Of a stretch of 64,000 nt of DNA, positions 1 through 7,712 are shown one piece after another. Position numbers and translations under genes: made by a program. Source of the stretch: Pedobacter roseus (lineage in GTDB: Bacteria > Bacteroidota > Bacteroidia > Sphingobacteriales > Sphingobacteriaceae); contig NZ_CP060723.1 of the NCBI RefSeq assembly GCF_014395225.1, positions 620,001-684,000 of the forward strand. The letters run 5' to 3'. The notes beneath the pieces are model-generated. The model was not told where the DNA came from, did no database searches, and saw only the letters and a list, made by a program, of their open reading frames with translations. Every line of letters begins with the position of its first letter. The first letter of the stretch is position 1.

Positions 1-163
1 AAATAGGGGTAATACTGCGCACGTATAACCAGGCCAGAATAAAACTGATCAGTACTGTTCCCGCAACCCAATACCATCTGCTCAGGAAAATCAGGGCAAT
101 TTTCCAATAATTAATGGTCTGGCTGGCTAACTTGTTATTTTCGGTTGGTGTCGTATTATCCAT
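1..163 (-). CDS. Wzz/Wzc-type polysaccharide chain-length or tyrosine-kinase protein, N-terminal fragment
   Basis: Only the first 54 codons lie in the window; the gene continues past position 1. The fragment begins MDNTTPTENK and reaches a membrane helix (about residues 29-48) preceded by NYWKIALIFLSRWYW, the usual N-terminal layout of Wzz-domain proteins and Bacteroidota Wzc-type autokinases. Its ATG shares one base with the stop codon of the wza-like gene upstream (TAATG), so the two are probably translationally coupled. The wza partner supports a role in capsule or exopolysaccharide assembly in the inner membrane. Whether a C-terminal kinase domain follows cannot be seen. Confidence 0.7.
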   Translation of the reverse strand, partial: MDNTTPTENNKLASQTINYWKIALIFLSRWYWVAGTVLISFILAWLYVRSITPI

Positions 164-978
164 TAGCGGGTGAGGGTAAAGATTAGTACAGCAAGATTGA
201 CTACTACAAGAAAGGGCTGTACAATATTGTTTACACTTGTTAACTTTTCGCTAAGTGCAGCACTTTTGGTTTGCTGAAGTACAATGATGTCGTTATTTTG
301 AAGCACAAGCTTTTTACTCGCCAAACTATTGATATCATTTAGGTTAACATAGATGATTTCCGGATGACTTCTGTCACCGCGGATGATTTTGAGTGTTTTA
401 GGATCTGCTGTTTTGTTTATGCCACCTGCTTCACCAATAATGTCAATGAGGGTTGTATTTTCCCGCTCCAGTAAGAAATTACCTTGTCGGCCAAATTCGC
501 CTAATAAGGTAACCTTTAAATTTACCACGCTAAGTTCTATAATCGGATCGCGCAGTAGTTGTTTGGCATATAGATCTTGTATTTTTATTGCTGCATCCCT
601 TCTGCTCAGGCCTAACACCTCTACTTTACCGATAGCGGGCAGGTTTACTTTTCCATCAGTATCTACCAGGTAAGAAAGTGTGTTATTAATGGTTCCACTT
701 GCTGTTTGATTGAATCCTGTACTATTGCTGGATGATGTGTTAGCGCCAAATTCTTTATTTTGCAAATTTCGGATCGCCAATTGATCATTCACCTTTATTT
801 TATAATAAGCATCACTAATGCCCTGATCATTTACCACATACACCTGTTTAATGGTGTCGGTAACAATATCACTTGCCGCATTAAACAGACTATGCTCTTT
901 ACGCGAGGCACAGCTTACAAACATGGCGCAAACAGATAAGATGCAAAGGAATTTTATAATTGCTTTTGTTGGGATCAT
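163..978 (-). CDS. Wza-like polysaccharide export outer-membrane lipoprotein (SLBB domains)
   Basis: This 271-residue protein should form the outer-membrane export channel for a surface polysaccharide. The N-terminus is a lipoprotein signal (hydrophobic stretch ending FVSC, Cys about residue 23). A polysaccharide-export domain follows (about residues 60-155: VNDQLAIRN, LVDTDGKVNLPAIGKVEVLG). An SLBB-like domain lies at about residues 160-240 (VTLLGEFGRQGNFLL, IIGEAGGI, NDIIVLQQ). A hydrophobic C-terminal helix (VVVNLAVLIFTL) would cross the outer membrane. It is shorter than E. coli Wza (about 380 residues), as is common in Bacteroidota. The stop overlaps the next gene's start as TAATG, which fits an operon running off the left edge. 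Confidence 0.85.
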   Translation of the reverse strand: MIPTKAIIKFLCILSVCAMFVSCASRKEHSLFNAASDIVTDTIKQVYVVNDQGISDAYYKIKVNDQLAIRNLQNKEFGANTSSSNSTGFNQTASGTINNTLSYLVDTDGKVNLPAIGKVEVLGLSRRDAAIKIQDLYAKQLLRDPIIELSVVNLKVTLLGEFGRQGNFLLERENTTLIDIIGEAGGINKTADPKTLKIIRGDRSHPEIIYVNLNDINSLASKKLVLQNNDIIVLQQTKSAALSEKLTSVNNIVQPFLVVVNLAVLIFTLTR

Positions 979-1350
979 AATCAGGAATCGGGATGTATCA
1001 GGATTGCCAATGGCAATACACTCAAATATGGGTTAAAGATGCTTAAAAAAAAGTTAAAGTGGAAGCAGGCCACCTTTAAAATAGTTATTTACAGTATAAG
1101 AAAAAAATATGAACTTATAATCATGATTTGCAATTTGGCGAAAAAACAGGTATTTCATCATTTAAGTAACGAAATCATAAAAATCGTTATTATGCTTGTG
1201 TTTTGACAAAAATAATTTTGAAAATGTTGTTGTTGAAATAAATTTCGCTTCATCACTATTTGAGCGTTAAGATACACGATCTATTGAAACGCTTTTATCA
1301 AATCAAGATCTTTGATTTCATCCTGTTTATTGATATATTCTAGTCCAATT
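979..1350. other. AT-rich intergenic region, no gene recognised
   Basis: These 372 bases lie upstream of the wza-like gene and downstream of the small minus-strand gene. I found no convincing ORF, RNA or strong hairpin. The wza promoter should lie here, but no clear TAnnTTTG box is visible on the minus strand. Confidence 0.4.
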
Positions 1351-1836
1351 TCAATTTTCTGGAGAGTAGCGCGTAACATTATTGTTCTTTCTTTTAAAAT
1401 GAAAAAAAACAAGCATTGAGGAAGAAAAGAGTAACAGATAAATATTTGTATCTAAAGGACATACAATAGTAAATCCATTTTTTGATGGATTGTGCACCGT
1501 TGATGCATAATCGAGCTTGTTAATGTCACAGCCAATCGCAACTGTGTTACTAGAGCCATCCGGGCTTGGTCCGTAAAAGTCATTACCACCACTTACACAT
1601 CCTTCCGGGGCAGAAGTATCATCGCTAAATATATAACGATATTCATTAGCGTTATTAGCGTTATTTGGATCATCAATATATACGGTTCTAATGTACCTGG
1701 TATACATTCTGCCACCAACAAGGCAGCCGCTTGGGGGTGCAGGAATACTGCTTTTGGGAATTGAAGCCAAACAACTTAAACTGCACAACAAACCCATACA
1801 AATTATTGTAACGGCTATACCGAAAAATTTACGCAT
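1351..1836 (-). CDS. Small secreted Cys-rich protein with sorting-signal-like C-terminus (family copy 1)
   Basis: I do not recognise a named function. The 161-residue product has a signal peptide (about residues 1-25), then an ectodomain with Gly-Cys near its start (PSGCLVGG) and further Cys in EGC, IGC and VCP. The C-terminus reads CPLDTN, a hydrophobic helix of about 16 residues (YLLLFSSSMLVFFHF), then KRK and a polar tail. That Cys / P-L-D / helix / basic layout is shared with the three small genes at 2084-3908 and resembles exosortase-type tripartite sorting signals. This copy is on the opposite strand and has a longer tail (NNNVTRYSPEN). Its placement inside an exopolysaccharide locus fits that reading. 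The processing route is inferred. Confidence 0.65.
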   Translation of the reverse strand: MRKFFGIAVTIICMGLLCSLSCLASIPKSSIPAPPSGCLVGGRMYTRYIRTVYIDDPNNANNANEYRYIFSDDTSAPEGCVSGGNDFYGPSPDGSSNTVAIGCDINKLDYASTVHNPSKNGFTIVCPLDTNIYLLLFSSSMLVFFHFKRKNNNVTRYSPEN

Positions 1837-2083
1837 CTTCTAGAAATAAACGACTATTGCTGCAAATATAAGATTTTATAAGGCTAAGCCCTAAGATTTT
1901 ATAATTGAAAAGGTATTGTTAAATTCTTGCTGTAATAGAATATTATGAAAATAGCATAAAATATTGCCTGATTCACTCGTATACTCATAAATAATGATCA
2001 AAAAAAATATTTATTGTATGATTTTATTTACTTATGAGTATTTTTAAAATGCTTTTTATAATCTTTAGGGCAAATTATTCCTA

Positions 2084-2503
2084 ATGATGCCTAAACCCAT
2101 ATTATTATCTTTAATTTTTTTTGCTATTTCTTTTACTGCCACCGCTCAAACAGGCTGTTTAGTTTTAAATTACGATAGTCCTGACTACAGTAAGGTTTTC
2201 AATGCAGTTAGTTCCGGCACCGTTTACAAAACTGGTAATGGTGTGAATTTTGTTTTATATGAAGGGGTTTGTGGACCACATACTTACGTTTCAATATCCG
2301 GATCATCGCAAGGAACTTGCACATTGTTAGGCGACTCGATGCATACTGGTCAGATTTATACTGTTTCACAAACTTTTCAAGCTCCATGTGGGGTGCCAAT
2401 TGATGATTATGTTGTTTTTTTGCTCTTGCCGGTTTCTCTTATTGGCGTTTGGTCTTTCAAAAAACAATCTTTTAGTTTTTCAAAACAGCTAATCAAATCA
2501 TAA
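2084..2503 (+). CDS. Small secreted Cys-rich protein with sorting-signal-like C-terminus (family copy 2)
   Basis: The product is 139 residues and its function is unknown. A signal peptide ends at about TATAQ, followed at once by TGCLV. Four Cys occur in the ectodomain (TGC, GVCGPH, GTC, APC). The last Cys leads into GVPIDD, a hydrophobic helix (VVFLLLPVSLIGVW) and a Lys-containing tail (SFKKQ). The PID motif before the helix matches the plan of the neighbouring paralogues and recalls the Bacteroidota C-terminal signals I remember as PID-CTERM, which I cannot verify here. Tandem ATGs at 2084 and 2087 are both possible starts. The gene is AT-rich compared with the housekeeping genes of the window. 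Confidence 0.65.
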   Translation: MMPKPILLSLIFFAISFTATAQTGCLVLNYDSPDYSKVFNAVSSGTVYKTGNGVNFVLYEGVCGPHTYVSISGSSQGTCTLLGDSMHTGQIYTVSQTFQAPCGVPIDDYVVFLLLPVSLIGVWSFKKQSFSFSKQLIKS

Positions 2504-2815
2504 TCATCATAACCAAGAGCTTTATCATCTCAGCGGATTAGGATAATGACGTAATTAATAATTTTACTAAGATCCTCTGTTCATTTTGTTCATGATAATT
2601 GTCAATAGTTCGATTATGGTGGTAATCCTGCCTAAATTTATAGAATATCGCTTTAATTATCATTAGGTTAAGTTTTTGATCAAATTATAGTAGCCAGAGG
2701 CGCTGTGATTTATTTTTCTAATGTCTTTTTCAAAAACCAAGTCAATAAAGGAGGGGTATATGCCTCTTTTTATTTGCAATATTTGCATTAAATGTAGTTT
2801 TAAAGCTACTGATTT
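2504..2815. other. AT-rich intergenic region, nothing recognised
   Basis: About 312 bases separate family copies 2 and 3. I see no ORF or RNA gene. A weak hairpin around GAGGGGTATATGCCTC near 2752-2767 precedes a T run, but the stem is only four base pairs, so I do not call it a terminator. Confidence 0.4.
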
Positions 2816-2824
2816 TTGGTTTTT

Positions 2825-3367
2825 ATGAAGTTTTTATTGTCTGTCTCTATCCTTATTTTAGGATCTTTTTTTAATCTATCATTTGCTCAAACTACTGGAA
2901 AAGGATGTAATATTGGCGATAATGTTGCCACTATCTATCTTGGACAGTCCACATATTATGGCAACAGTAATGTTATCGTGCAGGTTTATAGCAATGCTAA
3001 TATTGTAAATATAGCCAGGGGCCAGGGTTGGGCTGGTTATAGATGTGGCTCAATTAATGTTTATGATGCACTTACTAAAAATAATGTATCGTACCCTGCA
3101 GTAAATGAAGTAATTCGTGACTATAAAGATATTCCAGCAAATCGATGTGTCGCAGTAACATCATATAGTGCCGACATTACAAGTGCTACTGGAGAGGGGT
3201 TTGAACTGGACTATAGTTATAATAATCCTGCTTATTATTCAAATAGCGATCCTAACTATCCTTGCAATGCGCCCACCAATAACCTGCCATTAGATCAAAG
3301 CATTATCTTTATGCTTTTGCCGCTAGGCTTTTTTGGCTTTTGGAAAGTAAGACAAGTTGTATTATAG
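2825..3367 (+). CDS. Small secreted Cys-rich protein with sorting-signal-like C-terminus (family copy 3)
   Basis: The longest ORF opens with a TTG at 2816, but ATG 2825 starts exactly at a good signal peptide (MKFLLSVSIL...LSFAQ), giving 180 residues. The ectodomain begins KGCNIGD and carries four Cys (KGC, YRC, NRC, YPC). The C-terminus reads NNLPLDQS, then the helix IIFMLLPLGFFGFW, then KVRQVVL. The P-L-D, helix and basic residues match copies 1, 2 and 4. No enzymatic motif is visible and the ectodomain looks like a small disulfide-bonded fold. Function unknown; surface anchoring by an exosortase is inferred. Confidence 0.65.
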   Translation: MKFLLSVSILILGSFFNLSFAQTTGKGCNIGDNVATIYLGQSTYYGNSNVIVQVYSNANIVNIARGQGWAGYRCGSINVYDALTKNNVSYPAVNEVIRDYKDIPANRCVAVTSYSADITSATGEGFELDYSYNNPAYYSNSDPNYPCNAPTNNLPLDQSIIFMLLPLGFFGFWKVRQVVL

Positions 3368-3461
3368 TGAGAGACAAACCTTTAGTCGAGTTATTGAACA
3401 AAACGAACGTAGTTTGTAGTTATTAACAGTAGTAACTTCGTGTATTCACTAAAAATGATAC

Positions 3462-3908
3462 ATGAGAAGTTTCTACTTTTGGGTTTTAATCTTTGTTGCT
3501 CCAGTGCTTTCGTATGCACAAGGAACAGTAACTGGGTGTAAGGTAATGGGAGGAAACGTAATATACACTAGTTCTACACAGTATCTTTTGGGTGTTGATC
3601 TTGGTGGAGGAATAAGTTTGGGTTTAGGGTCCTATGTATATAATCTAAATCCAAATATCAATACAAATGTTTCTTGTACATTGAGTTGGGCGAGTAATGT
3701 TGTTGTTCAGTCTAGTGGTGGTTGCGTTTATGGAAGTCCATCTGTGTCATTGCCTGGCTTAGCGGCTGTATGCTCAAATTGTTTGTATGGAGATCTGGTT
3801 ACCTATATACCAACAGTACAATGCAATCTCGACGACTATTCCTGGACCCTGGGTGCCGCTGCTGGTCTCTTCGGTATATTTGTAATTAGAAGAAGAAATA
3901 AACCATGA
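3462..3908 (+). CDS. Small secreted Cys-rich protein with sorting-signal-like C-terminus (family copy 4)
   Basis: This 148-residue product has a signal peptide (MRSFYFWVLIFVAP...SYAQ), then TGCKVMGG. It contains more Cys than its siblings (TGC, SCT, GGC, VCSNC, QC) and is rich in Gly and Ser. The C-terminus is QCNLDDYS, a hydrophobic helix (LGAAAGLFGIFVI) and RRRNK, the clearest Asp / helix / Arg-rich tail of the four. A near-consensus -7 box (TAACTTCG, 3431-3438, one mismatch from TAnnTTTG) lies upstream. It ends about 110 bases before the glycosyltransferase gene. Function unknown. Confidence 0.65.
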   Translation: MRSFYFWVLIFVAPVLSYAQGTVTGCKVMGGNVIYTSSTQYLLGVDLGGGISLGLGSYVYNLNPNINTNVSCTLSWASNVVVQSSGGCVYGSPSVSLPGLAAVCSNCLYGDLVTYIPTVQCNLDDYSWTLGAAAGLFGIFVIRRRNKP

Positions 3909-4018
3909 CAAATTTTCAATCTGCTTAAACCACCAGGTTGGTATTTCAATTTCTTATATTTACCACAATTTTTTGCCTTCATCCCAAAAGAAAGCCAAAG
4001 AATCCCATTTGGTAAGTC

Positions 4019-4759
4019 ATGAAAATATCCCTCATCACCGTAATTTATAATGGCGAAGCCTTTTTACAGGAGTGTTTTAATTCTGTGATCCAACAGAATT
4101 ATCCTGATGTAGAATATATTGTAATTGACGGAGGATCAACAGATAAAACGCTGAGTATCATTAGTCAGAACCAATCTCATATCGGTTATTTTATTTCGGA
4201 GAAAGATAAAGGGCTTTACGATGCCATTAATAAAGGGATTCAAAAAGCTGCAGGTGATATTATCGGAGTTTTGAATGCGGATGATATGTTTGCAAGTAAC
4301 GATGTGTTAACTTCAGTTGCGAAAACTTTTATGGCCAATCCAACAATTGATGGACTTTATGGTGACCTGGATTATATTCATCCGGATACAAATAAAGTGA
4401 TTAGAAAGTGGCGGTCAAAACAAACAACCCTTACTGATTTAAAAAGAGGGTGGATGCCTGCTCATCCAACTTTATACCTTAGAAAGGAACTTTTTGAAAA
4501 ATACGGAATCTATGCTCTTGATTTAGGTACTGCTGCCGATTACGAACTGATATTACGGTATTTTTATACCCATCGAATAAAGACAGTATATCTGCCGCTG
4601 TTAATGGTGAAGATGCGGATGGGTGGGTTAAGCAATCAATCGTTAAAAAGCAGGTATTATGCTTTTATTAATGATTATAAGGCATTAAAAAGAAACAAAG
4701 TGCCAAATCCATTTTTTGTGTTGTTTAAAAAGAAACTCAGCAAACTCGGCCAGTTTTAG
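4019..4759 (+). CDS. Family 2 glycosyltransferase (exopolysaccharide)
   Basis: The 246-residue protein has the GT-A fold signature of GT2 enzymes. The N-terminal strand MKISLITVIYNGEAFL is followed by YIVIDGGSTDKT (nucleotide-sugar binding), LYDAINKGI and VLNADDMF (the DxD-like metal-binding motif, about residue 90). ADYELILRYF near residue 170 provides the usual acidic catalytic region. There is no membrane segment, so it is probably a cytoplasmic or membrane-associated enzyme adding one sugar to a lipid-linked glycan. It resembles WcaA/WcaE-like enzymes, but the sugar is not predictable. It sits between the small secreted proteins and the WecA-like transferase. Confidence 0.85.
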   Translation: MKISLITVIYNGEAFLQECFNSVIQQNYPDVEYIVIDGGSTDKTLSIISQNQSHIGYFISEKDKGLYDAINKGIQKAAGDIIGVLNADDMFASNDVLTSVAKTFMANPTIDGLYGDLDYIHPDTNKVIRKWRSKQTTLTDLKRGWMPAHPTLYLRKELFEKYGIYALDLGTAADYELILRYFYTHRIKTVYLPLLMVKMRMGGLSNQSLKSRYYAFINDYKALKRNKVPNPFFVLFKKKLSKLGQF

Positions 4760-4913
4760 TGTTCTAACAAGAAAGCACTATAAAAGTACGCTTGAGGTAG
4801 AAAAGCTATTCTCTGAACAATAAAATGAATATCTGCTTTATCCATCTATGTTGCGATTTGATTAATATCATGTTAAACATTATATAATCACCTTTAATGT
4901 ATCGGAGTATGTT

Positions 4914-4921
4914 TATCTTTG
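4914..4921 (+). promoter_or_regulatory. Putative -7 promoter box (TATCTTTG)
   Basis: TATCTTTG matches the Bacteroidota -7 consensus TAnnTTTG exactly and ends 19 bases before the proposed TTG start of the WecA-like gene. No clear -33 TTTG was found. Confidence 0.5.
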
Positions 4922-4940
4922 CTTGTAAGTCCCGAAAATT

Positions 4941-6020
4941 TTGTTTGAGCGCATCCTGCATACAAGTCCCATTTATTTTTATTTGGCCATTTTTACACTG
5001 GCCTTCTCTATTGTAATTTTAAGTATTCCAAGCGTAATTTATACTTCATTGAAGTATGGGCTTTTCGATAAAAATGATCTGCACCGTAAAACCCATAAAC
5101 GCAATATTTCCCGTTTGGGTGGTTTGGCCATTGTAGGTAGTTTCACCATCAGTATCCTGCTCTTCTCATCGATCATTAATTTTAGGGAAGCCAATTTTTT
5201 AATTGCTTCAAGTATCATTCTCTCCGCATTGGGTTTAAAGGATGATGTTTATGGGACCAATACCAGTACCAAGTTTGTACTGCAGATTGTGGTTGCCTTT
5301 ATCCTCGTATTCTTTGGTGCTTTCCGCCTAACCAGTTTATATGGAGTACTGGGCATTGGTGATATGGCACCTATTTACGGCGGACTTTTTTCCATCGCGC
5401 TGATTATTTTCCTCAACAATGCATTTAACCTCATTGATGGTATTGATGGACTGGCAGGCGGAATAGGTATTTTCACCAGTTTGACTTTCGGCCTGCTTTT
5501 TTCCTTAATGGGACAGATTCCTTATGCGTTTATAGCTTTTGCACTGGCAGGGGCGGTGGGAGGATTTGTAAAATACAACTGGTACCCGGCAAAGATTTTT
5601 ATGGGCGATACCGGGGCTTTGATCATCGGACTTATTTCTGCGGCATTGGCCATCAAGTTTATTGAACTTAATAAGTTTACCGGCAAAAACCATCCTGCCT
5701 TTTATTCTGCACCCGCAATTGCAGTATCGATATTGATTGTACCGATATTCGATTCTTTAAGGGTTTTCACGGTAAGGATTATAAAAGGAAGATCGCCATT
5801 TAGGGGCGACCGTAACCACATTCACCACCGGTTGGAAAAACTGGGTTTAAAACCCAGTCTGATCGTCCTTTCTACTTTAGGGTTTAATATCATTATCCTC
5901 GCCGCCACTATGGCCCTTCAGCATCTGGGGAACTTCGTTTTAATCCTCATCATTATCGGTATCTGCATGGTATTCAATAGTGTGCTCACCATTAGCCTAT
6001 TGCGAAAGGCAAAAAAATAG
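4941..6020 (+). CDS. WecA/MraY-family undecaprenyl-phosphate sugar-1-phosphate transferase
   Basis: This 359-residue polytopic protein should transfer a GlcNAc- or related sugar-1-phosphate to undecaprenyl phosphate, starting a lipid-linked glycan. About ten membrane helices are visible. Family motifs in order are HKRNISRLGG (near residue 47), GLKDDVYG, NNAFNLIDGIDGLAGG (catalytic Asp), KIFMGDTGAL and the C-terminal cytoplasmic RGDRNHIHHRL, which is typical of WecA rather than MraY. The reading frame opens with TTG, with no usable ATG near the N-terminus, and a TATCTTTG promoter box lies 20 bases upstream, so a TTG start is likely. With the exporter and GT2 genes it indicates exopolysaccharide synthesis. 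The sugar is unknown. Confidence 0.88.
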   Translation: MFERILHTSPIYFYLAIFTLAFSIVILSIPSVIYTSLKYGLFDKNDLHRKTHKRNISRLGGLAIVGSFTISILLFSSIINFREANFLIASSIILSALGLKDDVYGTNTSTKFVLQIVVAFILVFFGAFRLTSLYGVLGIGDMAPIYGGLFSIALIIFLNNAFNLIDGIDGLAGGIGIFTSLTFGLLFSLMGQIPYAFIAFALAGAVGGFVKYNWYPAKIFMGDTGALIIGLISAALAIKFIELNKFTGKNHPAFYSAPAIAVSILIVPIFDSLRVFTVRIIKGRSPFRGDRNHIHHRLEKLGLKPSLIVLSTLGFNIIILAATMALQHLGNFVLILIIIGICMVFNSVLTISLLRKAKK

Positions 6021-6113
6021 CGCTGGTTTATTTCCGGTTTTACTGCTTTTTGTCTTTTTTATCATTCCATTTCCATCTTATATTATAAGGACTATGCTTT
6101 CACAAATAAATAC

Positions 6114-6121
6114 TAATTTTG
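6114..6121 (+). promoter_or_regulatory. Putative -7 promoter box (TAATTTTG)
   Basis: TAATTTTG matches TAnnTTTG and lies 20 bases before the gap ATG, the same spacing as for the preceding gene. Confidence 0.5.
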
Positions 6122-6141
6122 CGCTCTAATTTTTATATATA

Positions 6142-7137
6142 ATGAGGCTGGCAATAAATGGTTTTGGTAGAATAGGAAGAACATTTTTACGCTTGGCATT
6201 GGCTGAGGGATTCGAAGTGGTGGCAATCAATGATCTTGCCGACGCGAAAACCATGGCCCATTTATTTAAATACGATACCGTTCACGGTGTTTTTGCAGGT
6301 AAAGTTTCAGCAAAGCCTGATTCGCTTGTAATCGGTCAGCTTTCTATTCCTGTATTTGCTATAAAAGAAGCTGATGAGCTGCCATGGTCAGCATTGCGGG
6401 TTGATGTGGTGATTGATTGTACGGGTAAAAACCTGACCAGAGCGGCGGCGGAAAAACACATTACCGCAGGCGCAAAGCAGGTACTCATTTCTGCGCCAGC
6501 TGCAGAAGATATACCAATGGTGGTATTGGGTGTTAACGATGATCAGATCGATCTGAAAAGTCCGATACTCTCCAACGCAAGCTGCACCACAAACAATATT
6601 GCCCCGATGATCAAAATCCTGAACGATAACTGGGGGGTAGAAGAAGGATACATTACCACCATCCACTCGATGACGGGCGATCAGAACCTGCACGATGCGA
6701 ACCATAAGGACCTGCGCAGGGCAAGGGCAGCATCTTCATCCATTATTCCAACTACAACGGGTGCAGCCAAAGCCATTACCCATATTTTTCCGGAGCTTGA
6801 GGGACGCTTGGGTGGCGCTGGCATCAGGGTTCCGGTTTTAAACGGTTCACTGACAGATTTTACTTGTCTTTTGAAAAAGAAAACAACCATCGAAGAAATC
6901 AATGACGCCTTTAAAAATGCTGCCGAAAATGAGCTCAAAAACTTACTGGAATATACCGAAGACCCGATCGTATCTATTGATATCATCGATAATCCACATT
7001 CCTGTATATTCGACTCCCTGTTAACCTCCATCGTCGGCGATCTGGTTAAGGTAGTAGGCTGGTATGATAATGAATATGGTTACAGCAGCCGTTTAATCGA
7101 TGTTGTCAGAAAAATCGAAACGCTTTCTAAAGGTTGA
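6142..7137 (+). CDS. gap: Glyceraldehyde-3-phosphate dehydrogenase
   Basis: The 331-residue enzyme converts glyceraldehyde 3-phosphate to 1,3-bisphosphoglycerate with NAD in glycolysis. The Rossmann motif INGFGRIGR is at residues 5-13, the catalytic Cys is in SNASCTTNN (about residue 151), the catalytic His is in TTIHSMTGDQ (about 178), and the C-terminal WYDNEYGYS contacts NAD. Length is normal. It has its own promoter-like box and is not joined to pgk, which lies 2.5 kb downstream. Its stop is two bases from the end of the convergent DoxX-like gene. There is no terminator hairpin between them. Confidence 0.95.
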   Translation: MRLAINGFGRIGRTFLRLALAEGFEVVAINDLADAKTMAHLFKYDTVHGVFAGKVSAKPDSLVIGQLSIPVFAIKEADELPWSALRVDVVIDCTGKNLTRAAAEKHITAGAKQVLISAPAAEDIPMVVLGVNDDQIDLKSPILSNASCTTNNIAPMIKILNDNWGVEEGYITTIHSMTGDQNLHDANHKDLRRARAASSSIIPTTTGAAKAITHIFPELEGRLGGAGIRVPVLNGSLTDFTCLLKKKTTIEEINDAFKNAAENELKNLLEYTEDPIVSIDIIDNPHSCIFDSLLTSIVGDLVKVVGWYDNEYGYSSRLIDVVRKIETLSKG

Positions 7138-7139
7138 TT

Positions 7140-7529
7140 TTAAGGTTTTTGAGTAGATTTTAATGCCCAATAAACCAATGCCGGTTGAAAAAACAGGCGT
7201 AAAAGTCGTTTATTATCAGTATTAAGTCCGAAGGCGCTGCGTTTATGGGTGTATTGGGAGATATTTCCAGGGAATACGCCAACAAACAAACCTGCAGCTA
7301 CTTTACCGATTAAATCTTCATATTTTTTGGGTGCAAGGACTAAAGCTGTGCCCAATGCAATTTCAACAAAACCCGAATATACGACTGTATCATCTTTTTT
7401 TAAGGGAACCCAATCCGGCACCTGTGCCTGGAAAGGTTTACGCGCAAAGGTCAGATGACCGATCCCGGCGGTAATCAAACCTGCCCCTAATAATATTCTT
7501 GCTGTAGTTTTAATGTTTTCTTCTTTCAT
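7140..7529 (-). CDS. DoxX-like small membrane protein
   Basis: The product is 129 residues with about four hydrophobic segments and the DoxX-like pattern IKTTARILLGAGLITAGIGH, then PDWVPLKKDDTVVYSG and EIALGTALVL. Family members are small inner-membrane proteins of poorly defined role, some tied to redox or sulfur stress. The gene converges on gap with a two-base gap between stops. It has no partner genes, so context does not help. Confidence 0.65.
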   Translation of the reverse strand: MKEENIKTTARILLGAGLITAGIGHLTFARKPFQAQVPDWVPLKKDDTVVYSGFVEIALGTALVLAPKKYEDLIGKVAAGLFVGVFPGNISQYTHKRSAFGLNTDNKRLLRLFFQPALVYWALKSTQKP

Positions 7530-7587
7530 AACCGGTGTATTACGCGCTAATAACTATTCAACAATAAATCTGCCTATCTGTTTAAAA

Positions 7588-7601
7588 TTTATCGCGACCA
7601 T
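7588..7601. promoter_or_regulatory. Imperfect copy of the TTTATCGCGATAAA palindrome
   Basis: TTTATCGCGACCAT matches 11 of 14 bases of the perfect palindrome at 16025-16038. It lies between the DoxX-like gene and the sulfatase, about 110 bases upstream of the latter. Operator function is a guess from position and similarity. Confidence 0.25.
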
Positions 7602-7712
7602 TGTTGTTAAGGGTTTCTACCTATCAAATTCATTACATTATGGTAAAAGTTAAATCTATAGATTTGGTAGTTTAATCTGGAAACTTAACAATTTAGACTA
7701 ATAAAAACAGGT

